Origin: Astropecten irregularis
Taxonomy: Eukaryota > Echinodermata > Asteroidea > Paxillosida > Astropectinidae
Reading direction: 5' to 3'
NCBI GenBank assembly: GCA_963971285.1
Contig: OZ020253.1
Location: forward strand, 2,542,001-2,606,000
DNA: 64,000 nucleotides
In this document: one piece after another, positions 53,836 through 64,000 of the stretch
Layout of the letters: every line of letters begins with the position of its first letter
Position numbering within the stretch: position 1 is the first letter of the stretch
The notes under the pieces: generated by a model
What the model saw: the letters and a program-made list of their open reading frames with translations, nothing else
Told to the model about the DNA's origin: nothing
Databases searched by the model: none
Position numbers and translations under genes: made by a program

Positions 53836-55009
53836 GTTAAACCATCCGGCAACCGCAGGGGATATTAGTCAGAAACTTAAGTTTTAAATATAAAACCGTT
53901 TTAAAGCGTACAGACACAAATTTTAAAAACCGATCGGGATAAAATGGTGATTTTAGTTAATTTTAAACACTGTCTGAATGTACCCATACACAACTTGTGC
54001 GACTCCCCCAAGGGAGTTTTAGGACTGTACTTGGGCTAGTCATTAGTCCTCTTGTGGGACATTAACTACCATCAACCCAAACCCCTAATAACCTCACGGT
54101 TATGGCTCTAATTACTGAAGATAAGACACTTATCCTCTGCGGTTTCCCCCAAAAAAGGAAAACGGAATAGTACCTTGACCTTGTCAAAACTAGGAGCCTT
54201 TCCCAATTTTCGGCTCCGGCTCAGGCTCCAGCTTCATCTAGTGTCATATGATGAGAATATAGGTTGTGGTTTTTCATTGAAGCTGAAGCTCTGTTTTCCT
54301 TTTCAAACCAGAGAGAATCTACTTCCGAACTGCAGCCAAAAGTATTTGGCATGTTTTGGAAACAAAACTTGGGCACCAAGGATGATGTTTGGTATAGCAG
54401 TAATCATTGTGAATATTGTGTTGTTGGTAAACAGACAGACCACACATTAGGGGATTTATGTGCCTGTTCCCCTATTAAAAACAACAAAATAAAAATGGAC
54501 CTCTAAATTGCTAGCGGAACAAAGAATGCCGCAAGGTGGTCAAAACATAACTGACCGAATCCAATTGACAAATCCTTCCTGTTATGTCCAGTGCGTCAAG
54601 CGTCTGCACTTTTTTAATGTGCAGAAATGTTGTTCCACGCAGAAGTGAACTATTTACAAATGGTTAAACGTGTAACCTTCGTCACCGCGTCGCGACCAAG
54701 CACGGATCAATCCTGCACTTTAAAGCTTCCGGCAGCGACCATGCGAACATGTGAGCCACCCCAAGTACTTCCTGTTGATTCAGACAGATTGCTGTAAATT
54801 GTTTTTGCGGGAGGATACAATTGCACAATCATGGTAGCTTTCACTTCGCTTTCAAAGGATGATTTGAAACAACAACAACAATACCAGATAACCGTTGAAT
54901 GCTGGACTACAAAACGAGCCACTTATTATTAATCGTACAAAGTAAAACAACACAGAGTAATAAACTGCTGCAAATCACCAAAAGAATGAAATATATGAAA
55001 TATATACTC
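53836..55009. other. No gene; one MITE-E half
   Basis: 54188-54345 holds gagcctttcccaattttcgg, ctccggctcaggctccagc and acttccgaactgcagccaaa, the left half of MITE-E. The rest is not recognised. Confidence 0.5.
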
Positions 55010-55350
55010 TATAGCAGGATCTTTCTCAAAAGCTGCTTGGAGTTAGGTGGGCTGATGTATCGATCCTAGCAGGATCTTTCTCAAAGGCTGCTCAGAGTTG
55101 GGAAGGCCTGACGAATCGATCCTAGCATGATCTTTCTCAAAGGCTGCTCGGATTTAGGAGGGCCTGATGTTTTGATCCTAGCAGGATCTTTCTCAAAGGC
55201 TGCTCAGAGTTACATGTAGGAGGGTCTGATATTTTGATCCTAGCAGGATCTTTCTCAAAGGCTGCTCAGAGTTGGAAGGGCCTGGCGTTTTGATCCTAGC
55301 AGGATCTTTCTCAAAGGTTGCTCAGAGTTAGGAGGGCCTGAAAAGAGATC
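55010..55350 (+). repeat. Tandem block of the 'gatctttctc' motif, ~57-bp units x6
   Basis: Each unit is about gcaggatctttctcaaaggc, tgctcagagttaggagggcc, tgatgttttgatccta. One member has the extra tacatgtag (55212). Confidence 0.88.
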
Positions 55351-55362
55351 TTCCAATCTAAC

Positions 55363-55525
55363 AAGCCTTGAACTTAACGGAGGTCACGGGGGCCATGGCC
55401 TTCGTTGCCCTGGTTCTTGGCCTTGGTGCCCCTTCAAATATTTCCATAGATATTTTATATGATTTTCCAATGGAAAAGTGCCCCTTGCAATGGAAAAGTG
55501 GCCTTGCCCCTTTCAGAACCAAATT
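55363..55525 (+). repeat. Dispersed ~160-bp repeat, copy 2
   Basis: Close match to 32498-32654. A frame reads [20 protein letters not shown]. It directly follows the tandem block. Confidence 0.75.
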
Positions 55526-56129
55526 AAAGGCCAGATCTTTTCAATCTTCTACAAGTATACCAATCCCTCTATCTGAAAAATTATTCCCCTCATAACATCA
55601 ACTATCAAAGAAACACAGGACAAGACCTACGCTGTAAATTACCACAGCACAAATCTAAAACAACGCAGAATTTATCAAATGCCAAAAAAAAAACACTTTC
55701 CTCAGAGAATACAAAATGCATATACCCTGGATGCTACCAAATTAGTTACAAATACCACTCATAAAGGTCTCATGCCCTCTCCAGTCGATCTCGACCCTCG
55801 ATATTTTCTTTCCTCCCGGAGTGAGTGATGGCCAAGTTAAATTTATCTCCAGTCAGACAAACTCCAGGAGGGGGGCTTTTCCGGGAAAATAATTGAGCAA
55901 GCATTTGAAGGAGACGTGTTTTTTTTTTCTTAGGTAACCTTGGTGATAGAACTCAAAATAATACAGACATATGTTTCATAGTTGCTTGGGACATGAGGAT
56001 GGAATATGTTTGTGGTGTGTTATTTTGGGCCCTGTAAGTTGATTTTGGACATATGTTTAGTATTTGTGTGGAGCCATTAACTGGGTACGATCGCAGGCGA
56101 TGCTGTTGGTCCACCTAGCTTGATGTTTA
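55526..56129. other. No gene seen
   Basis: Nothing recognisable. Confidence 0.4.
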
Positions 56130-56475
56130 AAGGTATAATACATGATTGGTAAAGGACACAGAACAGCACTCACACTTTGTCTGATCAAACATGTACATGA
56201 CATAATAAACCTGTGAAGATTTGAGCTCAATCGGACATCTGAGTCACTAGAATATAGCAAAAACTCGACTCAATTTTTCTGATAAAACATAAAGAATGGT
56301 TTTGATCTTACCCCGAGACCAAAACTTGGGGTTTTGTTTGACTAATTTCTGGATAAATACACCATTTCAGGCGGAAGTATTTTAACGGTAGGTTTCTACC
56401 ATCACCATTTTAATCATCCTGAAAGTTATATGTAGGCCTAAATCTGTGAACATTTCTGTTTGGGTATGTTACCCA
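56130..56475. mobile_element. MITE-A2 copy
   Basis: aaaggtataatacatgattg to ctgtttgggtatgttacc with inner tcaaacatgtacatgacata and tttaacggtaggtttctacc. Confidence 0.78.
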
Positions 56476-56499
56476 AACATGAACAAAAATCATGCACTG

Positions 56500-56569
56500 G
56501 CTCAGGTGGGATTCGAACCCACGACCTCCTGCTTACTAGTGTAGATGCCATACCACTAGGCCACCGAGC
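56500..56569 (-). mobile_element. tRNA-like SINE head (family 5)
   Basis: Minus strand: gctcggtggcctagtggtat ... gtgggttcgaatcccacctg agc, with 6 of 7 acceptor pairs, A-box-like and perfect B-box parts, but no good anticodon stem. More likely a SINE head than a working tRNA gene. Confidence 0.6.
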
Positions 56570-57209
56570 TAGCTGGGGTCAGCAGGTTGAATCGAATCCA
56601 ATATCGCGGTGGGTACCGCAATTAATCATAAATTAAATGGTTAGTCATTTGAAAATCAAGGAAGGCTAGTCGGCAATAGTCAAGTAGGTTGGTCGAGAAT
56701 TGTGTTGTAGAACACGTACTTGTACGACAAATAGGAATTTTTGTAACTGCCTCGATCAATTCAACCTTCAAAAACAGTGAGATGACAGAAAAACACAAAA
56801 ATTCTCATCAGAGCAAGACGGTAGCAACAAGCAAGCCATGAGAAAGATGCTAACATCCAAAAAAGTCCGTCCCTGAACTTTTACACTTGATCCAGGCCTA
56901 CACATGGATCCCAGTCATCTTTTAGGAGAGGGCACGAGCGGAATGCCCAAAGCATGTTCCCTGTCACTTCCAACATCAACGAGCATCATTGAATGTGAAA
57001 TCGTCTCGCGAATTGCCCTGTTTTCTGGGAAGCATTAATGCTAGGCCCCATGAGGTCCTCACACGGCCCCAAGACATTAATGTTCTCATGGTGACACACC
57101 GTTATGTCATTTCCCAGATGCCTCACAAACCTCTCGCCAACATGCTTTCAAGTACTGTTTACAAAAAACGTAAAAAGATACCTCTACTCCTCCTTCAACA
57201 AATGGGGTG
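56570..57209. other. No gene seen
   Basis: Nothing recognisable. Confidence 0.4.
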
Positions 57210-57458
57210 TCGGCCCCAACTTCATGAAGCTGCTAAGCACACAAATTTGCTCAGCACAAAAATGTCTTGCCCAATAAAACAAACCACAATTAAAAATTTC
57301 ATTTGATATTCATGGTCAGTGAACAACAGCCAAAGAACAATCACAAGCGATGCACAACACATGGACATTTGGTAGTTAACCCTGTTTTTGTTAAGACAGA
57401 AATGTCATGCTTAGTGAATTTTTGAGCGAAGCAGGGCTGTGAAATTGGCCCCTGGTGT
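57210..57458. mobile_element. MITE-D, complete
   Basis: gccccaacttcatgaagctg to gggctgtgaaattggcccct, with inner cacaattaaaaatttcattt and agaacaatcacaagcgatgc. The best end-defined copy. Confidence 0.72.
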
Positions 57459-57719
57459 CAAAAGCATGCCCATGAACCGGTCGTCAATTTCAGCACTCGA
57501 TTCAACACCTCTTTTATCACTCCCTAACTTACACAGAAGTGACATGAGATGTACATTAATGTATCAAGGAGGTATGCAATGGTATGGTGTTGATAATAAA
57601 ATTCAAGTGGGTGTATTTTATCAAATGGTTTGGATGGTTTTATCGCGTGTATGGCAATTACAGGGCGATAAAATGTTCACTTGATGGTTTAACAATTTAT
57701 CAGAGTAATTTTATGGTAA

Positions 57720-58010
57720 AACAGTGGAATGCCAAGTATGAACGGCGCTATACCGCACATTTGGCTATACCGAACATCATCCTTGGCTCCCAATTTTAAC
57801 TTTGTTCACTATAACGAACGACCACTATAACAAACAATCTCTGTGCATCCTAGAACAGACTCTGTTCGGTTTTATTTTGTATCCCCCACAACACAACCTG
57901 TCCACATTGCAGACCCATTGATCAACGCGCACACTGTCCCTGTATAGTGCAGCCGCCGAGTAAATTGTGCATCCCGGCGTGTTCGTTATAGTGGTGTTCC
58001 ACTGTACCAT
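57720..58010. mobile_element. pogo/Tigger-like non-autonomous remnant
   Basis: acagtggaatgccaagtatg at the left; ttcgttatagtggtgttcca then ctgta at the right. Inner inverted pair ttcactataacgaacgacca / gtgttcgttatagtggtgtt. The cagtggaa...ataacgaac end style is that of pogo-type elements (inference). Confidence 0.55.
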
Positions 58011-58015
58011 TGGAA

Positions 58016-58148
58016 AACCATTGGTAATACCATGGAAATTATATACGCCAAACTAATGCCATGTTAATACCACAGTAACACCACGGCAACACCACAGTAA
58101 CACAATGGTAACACCATGGCAATACCACAATAATACAATGTTAATGTC
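58016..58148 (+). repeat. Imperfect ~12-bp minisatellite
   Basis: Units like taacaccacagtaacacc, aataccacaataataca. Decayed. Confidence 0.75.
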
Positions 58149-59034
58149 AGTGTTAAAACACTGAATATCACAGTCATTTCATAATGATATTATGAAAATA
58201 CATACATGTCAATGTGTAAAGCGGTTCGTAAAAATGAAAGCAATATCAAGGCAATGGACCGTTCCCCCTTTGCTCTTAAGCCCCGCCCACGTGTGTGTTT
58301 GACATACATGTACCGCATGTGACCGAGGCTTTCGTGGTCACCTGATTAAAAGGCGTCCTCTAATTGGTCAATGCGCACAGTTTGATAGACAGGCCGGAAG
58401 TGTCCATACCAAAGTGTGGTAACACCGTAACATGCTTTATAAGGGCCACCTCATGAGTGATTCCATAACCCCTTCTCTTCATGCCTTAAGCTCCGCCCCT
58501 CGATCCGTACCCGTCCCATTCCAAGGCACCTGTATAGAAAGCATATCAGCCCTAGACAGGTCCCCCGGGATTCACACTGCCAAACATAGCACAGACGAGA
58601 AGGAAACTAGACTGCAGGGGAGGAAATTTTCTTAAAATTGGCCACATTGCAGGGAGCCCAAGCAGGATGGCGTCGTGGGGCTGATGTGGGTCCTACAAGG
58701 GGACTCATGTAGGCCTATCATACTCTGCAGAAGGAAAAGGGACTCCAACAAAATCATTTTAGGTTGGGAAGCCGGGGGAACACTGATGTTTAAGAGTCTA
58801 TGATTGCGGGTCTACTCCCAGAGCTTGTAGTGACTCATGCGAGCTTCCAGCGCACGGGACCTGTCTGTGTGTTTCAAATTGCTTCTTTATGTAAAAGGGG
58901 TCCACTTTGAGTTTGAGCATCCTGTTTGTCAAACGAAAAGCCTGGCCACTCTGTCAATGAATGGCATTCGAATGAACCTCACTTTTAAGAAGTTCTTACC
59001 TATCAGAAAGTCATTGAAAAGTTAACAAAAACAT
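58149..59034. other. No gene seen
   Basis: 58240-58510 has two ccccgcccac/ctccgcccc segments and an inverse of part of 51590-51660. No coding support. Confidence 0.4.
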
Positions 59035-59200
59035 TGACTAGAGCGGGATTCGAACCAGCGACCTCTGGAATACCAAACCAGCACTATTATACCAACTGAG
59101 CTATCCAGCCATAATTATGTTGATGGTGTCCCAAATAGTCGATTATCTTTGTTTGTCTGGCAGTCAGAAGCCATGAAACCACTTACATACTGCTATATGA
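59035..59200 (-). mobile_element. tRNA-like SINE (family 1)
   Basis: tRNA-like unit 59035-59110 (gcgggattcgaaccagcgac, ccaactgagctatccagcc), then the conserved flank ctggcagtcagaagccatga. Confidence 0.8.
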
Positions 59201-59440
59201 GAAATTAAAAAGCTAAAACTTCAAATTAGACGCCTTCTTCCCACAAAACTCAAAAGGGAATTTCAATCCACGGTTTGAGGATTTTTTGTAACGTAAGTTA
59301 CCTATTTTTTGCATATTTGCATGCATTTCAAAGAATCAGAAGAGGTACAGTGTATATATTGTGAAATTGCTGATTCCAATAGGCCCCTAAATCATTTTTA
59401 AATTGGATTCTTTCAAGAATGATTGATCAAGGAATAGGGA

Positions 59441-59713
59441 TTCAGGTTGGCGTAGCGGTTCTTTCCTTGCCTTTCACCTCTGTGGACCGGGTTCAAGTCC
59501 AGTGGTCCAAAAGTGGATTGGGTTTTCAGTCCCTACCTGATTCTGCGGGTTTTACCCAGAATATTACTCTGGGGTTTTCCTCCCACCTCTAAAACTGTAT
59601 CTTCTTCTCATCATCTTTCCATAAAAGGTTTCATCAGGCTTCCGAGCTACAGTGCCTAGGGCACTTTTGAGGAATCCTTGGTTTCATAAATAAATAATAA
59701 TAATAATAATAAA
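59441..59713 (+). mobile_element. tRNA-derived SINE (family 3), copy 2
   Basis: ttcaggttggcgtagcggtt, tgtggaccgggttcaagtcc, body cagaatattactctggggtt and a (aataat)n tail. It matches 35062-35344. Confidence 0.88.
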
Positions 59714-60384
59714 GTCACTTAAGTTGTCAGGTAACTTACGTTACCATGGAATTTCCCAAAAGCAAATTGTGGAGATTTTCAATTTGGTCTTATAGACAGA
59801 TGTAACTCACTCATTACTCAACACTCGCCCAACAGAGATCAACTATTTTTAGTACTAAAAATGATAAATGGTTGTACATGTACCTGCGAACATGTTGGAC
59901 CAGCTGAGAGAATGTTAGTGTTTATTTGCCTAGTAGTGCTGTTTTGGCAACTGTGACATTTTTTGCAGCCCACAGTGTAAGTTTTCCGGGTAATCACTGG
60001 GCACCGGTTGTGGGCTGAGTACCAGCTGTGGATTGAATCCATGTGGGGTACCACAAATACCCCTTCACGGAACAGCACGTGACTGAATATAAATCCAGGA
60101 GATTTGGGAAGGGGGGGGGGTGCGAATTTGTACAAGACTTCCCCCACTTGAGTTTCAGTACAACATATCTCTTGAAATGGATCTATTTGACCCAGAATCA
60201 TCGGCCTCCGTGTGCGAATGCTAATGAGGATTAAATGGTTCCGTGTGTGAACGCTAATGAGGATCAAATGACTAGACTACACCGCAGGAGACACTGGGAT
60301 GCTTTTTGTCCTTCGGAGAATTCACAGAATTCGTTAATGGGATAAGTTGCTTGTGTACCAGCGGACACTGTAGGCATTTCACAG
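59714..60384. other. No gene seen
   Basis: A G-run at 60111-60120. A 142-codon minus-strand frame (59839-60267) has no family resemblance. Confidence 0.4.
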
Positions 60385-60578
60385 GATTTTTGATCTTCCA
60401 AAGATCAAAATTGTTTTTGGTCAATTGGAAATACTCTTTCCTAGATAAATACAGCATTTCAGGCAGAAAAGCTTTAGTCGTATGTTTCTACCATCACCAT
60501 CTGTATGCCATGTAAGTTAAAGGTAAATCTGTGATTTCTGTTTCAGTATGCTGCCAAAGATATGATAGTACCTTTAAA
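60385..60578. mobile_element. MITE-A fragment
   Basis: tttttgatcttccaaagatc, gtatgtttctaccatcacca, tgccaaagatatgatagtac. Confidence 0.7.
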
Positions 60579-61239
60579 GAACAAAATAATCCCCTACTCG
60601 GGATGTCTATGACCTTTACAGATGAAAATAAATGTCAGTTGTTGATCTATTTTCAATTTGCTAAGATTCTTTCAAATTACATGTACTAACTTTCAAGTGA
60701 TATATCACATGAACACAGACCCATTGACAGAAAATTACTAAGCAAAAACTAAATTTATCAAAAATCAAATTTATCATCAATAAAAGAAAAAATTACTTGA
60801 AAAAAGAAGGGAATCTATGAATAAACGTACTGTACTAGTTCAGGGTCATACCCTCCCTTTCAACCGTCAATTTTCTTTGTTCACCCCCCCAAAAAATTAA
60901 TTGTATGAATTTTGTTAGTTCTCCCAAGTCATACTCAATAAAACTCAATACAAAAGCACAGACAGTACAATCTAGGCTTCAGAGGTGAAAATACAATTGT
61001 GCCCAAAAGTGACACAACGAACACGAAACACTGAAATAGTTGAGGAAAAGCAGTAAAAGCTTTGAGAATCAGTCAGGTGTTTCAAGGAAGAGAAAGAGCA
61101 AGATCAATCTTCACTTTGACAGGTTTGCACCCGATAAATGACAGAGCTGGCATTGTTGATGGTTGTGTTACATGTACATGTACATGTATAAGGCCAGACT
61201 GATGATCAGGCAGACCAATGAGTTCAACCATGGAGGTAG
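60579..61239. other. No gene seen
   Basis: AT-rich, with a short (tgtaca)n at 61170-61187. Confidence 0.4.
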
Positions 61240-61876
61240 ATTACACCTAAACTTTGGTAAAGGTCACAGGACAGCACTCATACTTTGTGTGATCAAACAT
61301 GTACATGAAATAATAAACCTGTGAACATTTGAGCTCAATCGGACATCTGAGAAAATAGCGAAAACCCGACTCAATTGTTCTTATAAAACATGAAGAATAA
61401 TTTGATTATGTTCATAATTTGATTTGTCATGGAATTAAAACAAACCTGTGAAATTTTCAGCTCAATTGATCGTTGGAAAAAGTCACTGAAAGGTGAACAA
61501 AGAAACAATGTTGACTGGAGCAGGATTCGAACCAGTGACCTCCTGAACAACGTAAACAGTATCAGTCGGTTTCCCTTGTGGTTGATGATCATTGGAAAAA
61601 GTCAAAAACAGCGAAAAACTGTTGCAATTGTTATACAAAATTGTGTGGTAATTGTAATGTGGGGTATTGATCCCAGAGATCAGAACTGTTTTCAGTATTT
61701 TGTTGCACTGTAGGCCTACTCAATTCTGGATAAATAAGCCTACAGTATTCTTGGCAGAACCATTTGAATGGTATGTTTGTACCAGGTCCATCTTTATATA
61801 CCCTGAAAAGTTTTACGTAAATCTGTGAACACGTCTGATTTGGTTTCCTACCAAAGTATGAAAGTACCTTTAAGCA
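61240..61876. mobile_element. Composite of MITE-A/A2 pieces and a tRNA-like SINE fragment
   Basis: 61255-61400 is MITE-A2; 61405-61480 MITE-A left part; 61500-61585 a family-1 SINE fragment (gcaggattcgaaccagtgac, tttcccttgtggtt) inserted; 61590-61876 the rest of the MITE-A, ending taccaaagtatgaaagtacc. Confidence 0.72.
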
Positions 61877-62633
61877 GCACAGGACTTTAACCTGCATTTG
61901 CAGTAATTCCTTTCAATGCAGTGGCACAGCTTACTGAGTGATAAGTGTACCCTTGCCTTGACAGTTAAAAAGAATGATTGGTACTAAATTCAACACTCTC
62001 AATCTTTTCAACATTTTCCTCCCATAGACCAAAGAAGATACAGAGGAAAAAAACCCAAACAAACTCAAGCAAAAATCATATGGATTTCCCTTCATTTTCC
62101 AATAAAATTCATATTTTTCTTTAAAACAAGCTTCCATTGTTTACAGACAGTTGTTCTGTCACTGTGGGAGTCCAACTCTTTTTTATGTGTACTCCTGTCA
62201 TTTTGCAGTCACCTACTGTATTATCATAAGGCTGAATTGAAAAGCCATCAGTGTGTCAGTGGGCCAATTTTGAGTGGTAAACACCAAAACCACATGTTGA
62301 TGGGCCTTATGTGTCAAGGATGTGTGTTCAGTTCACACTGCTGTCAAGATAACTGTACATGCTGGGAGCCTGTTATTTTTTTGTCAGCACTGTGCTACAC
62401 CTAATGGCCTTTTAGAAGACCATAGAACTTGGTAGAGAACACTGACCAGCTATGGAATTTGTATCCTTGTGGAGACATGGCTTTGTTCTTGTGTACTAAT
62501 GAACACTCTCCGAAGAGCAGAATTGAAATCACTCCCATTTGAACCAGAATCACTTTCCTGGGTTGAAATTTCTAGCGAACATCCCTTATATAAAACACTT
62601 CTCATTGGAAATTCCTCCTTTTTGAGTCAGTAA
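61877..62633. other. No gene seen
   Basis: Nothing recognisable. Confidence 0.4.
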
Positions 62634-62999
62634 AGGTACCATAGTATCATACTTTGGTAAGAAACCAAAACAGAAATGTTCACAGATTTATGTATAACTT
62701 ACAGGGTATCAAGATGGTGGTGGTAGAAACATACCGTTAAAATGTTTCCGCCTGAAATGGTGTATTTATCCAGAAATTAGTCAAACAACGACCGAAAATC
62801 TTTTTGGTCTTTTAAAAGATCAAAAATAAAAGAGAAAAGACTTAGGAAATACTGTGGCCGTTTTTTCACTGTTTTCTCAAAAAGTGGGCACCGTATGGGA
62901 CTGAAATTTTCACTGATGACTGTTACTGTATCTGTCTTGATATTTTTGCCCATAAATCTGTATTTCTTTGATAAAAACCAAAGTATGATACTACCTTTA
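62634..62999. mobile_element. MITE-A, best complete copy
   Basis: aaaggtaccatagtatcata ctttggt at the left; accaaagtatgatactacct tta at the right. About 365 bases; non-coding. Reference copy for the family. Confidence 0.9.
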
Positions 63000-63551
63000 T
63001 AAAGAATTTCCCTGTGGAGACATATTCAACCTATTGTGCTCGGTCTCCACTAAGGCACCAGATAAGCATTCAAACTTTTTGGCCACACAAACCCATGAGC
63101 GAAATTAAATGAATATCCTCAATTTGAAGAAATGATGAAAACATTTTGATTCATTTTAATATTTCAAGCCCAAACAATTTTTCTTTCCACTAGCTTCTTT
63201 GAAATTGGACAACTTCCCTTTCGATGTTTGCTTTGCTAAAAAGGTCCCGCGACGATTGAAATGTCTGCCTATTAACTAGACTTTTATATTCTTCCGACTT
63301 AATTTATTAAATGTACATTCTCCAGGGAAAGTTGGGGGGAGCCTCTTATCAAATTTGATAACAAGCAAGCTTTATGCTCGATTATCCAAATAAATAAGAT
63401 TTGATTTTCGGTTGGGGTCAGCAACGTCTAATTTGATTTAGGAACCGATTATTGGCACGACTAATTTGGAGAGGCCATGAGTAATATTAATGTCACGGAC
63501 AAACAGCATCTCCGAGTCAACATTGTTGAAGACTTCGGAAACAAAAGCCAG
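63000..63551. other. No gene seen
   Basis: Nothing recognisable. Confidence 0.4.
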
Positions 63552-63616
63552 GGATTGATTTCACCAGACTCATAGTAACTTACTATCAATCGTAGAACTT
63601 ATGATGCATTGCAGCC
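63552..63616. mobile_element. MITE-B fragment
   Basis: ggattgatttcaccagactc, acttactatcaatcgtagaa, ttatgatgcattgcagcc; right half missing. Confidence 0.7.
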
Positions 63617-63687
63617 TTAAAACACAAAAGAGGTCAATGTAGAATTGACAATCATCAAAAATTTGAGAGAAATCTCAAAATCCCCTT

Positions 63688-64000
63688 TAAAGGTAAAAAC
63701 ATACTTTGATCTTTGTCAAAGAAATACAGATTCATGGGCAAAAATATCAAGGCAGATACAGTAATAGTCGTCTGTGACGTGTTCAGTCCCATACCATTCC
63801 CATTTTTTTTTTTAGAAAACAGTGAAAAACGCCTACAGTATTTTAAAAATCTTTGCATTGTTTTTTTTTATCTTTAAAAGATTAAAACTGTTTTTGGTCA
63901 TTGGTTTTACTCTTTTCTGGATAAATACAGCATTTCGGGCAGAAACATTTTAACAGTATGTTTCTACCAGGTCTTTCTTTATACCCTGTAAGTTATATAC
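63688..64000. mobile_element. MITE-A, cut by window end
   Basis: aaaggtaaaaacatactttg, tcatgggcaaaaatatcaag, ataccctgtaagttatatac. Confidence 0.8.

Noticed and set aside
56500-56569. Functional tRNA gene on minus
   Set aside because: Acceptor and T arms fit, but the anticodon arm does not fold convincingly; SINE-head interpretation is simpler.
59839-60267. 142-codon minus-strand ORF
   Set aside because: No recognisable domain, unusual composition, no splice or promoter support, overlaps low-complexity G-run.

Overview
This is eukaryotic DNA from an invertebrate deuterostome, most likely an echinoderm. That reading is inference: it rests on intron-rich gene structure, abundant short palindromic transposons and tRNA-derived SINEs, and an ADAMTS6/10-type gene. 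No search could be run.

The one well-supported gene is the 3' two thirds of an ADAMTS6/ADAMTS10-like secreted metalloprotease on the minus strand. It has 16 exons from 49091 down to 32289. Reading phase joins at every junction and gives about 759 residues: the end of the metalloprotease domain with an intact zinc site, disintegrin-like domain, TSP1, cysteine-rich domain, spacer, four more TSP1 repeats and a PLAC domain. The pro-domain and first half of the protease were not found in 49.1-64 kb and probably lie beyond the window.

The left part (3.5-25.2 kb) is a repeat complex built from one decayed gene on the plus strand. Its remains are recognisable at 10986-14490: a tyrosine-recombinase-like segment split by MITE insertions, a Ser/Asp-rich low-complexity exon, and a C-terminal Trp/Lys-rich domain. 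The Ser/Asp exon became a 9-bp minisatellite. That minisatellite plus the last exon were amplified as modules over 3.5-9.9 kb. The 3' flank of the same gene gave rise to a 35-bp satellite array of nearly 10 kb (14.6-24.4 kb) with nested higher-order periods of 385, 1225 and 3673 bp. A 12-bp G-rich minisatellite (24.66-25.17 kb) sits inside the array's right end.

The rest (0-3.5, 25-32 and 49-64 kb, plus the ADAMTS introns) holds dispersed elements: at least six MITE-like inverted-repeat families, several tRNA-derived SINE families including a 393-bp palindrome with a tRNA-like sequence at each end, two LINE 3' fragments, a pogo-like remnant, and further minisatellites (21-bp at 28.1-28.7 kb, tandem blocks at 46.5-47.6 and 55.0-55.35 kb). 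Nearly all long open frames in the window come from repeats whose unit lacks stop codons. They are not genes.
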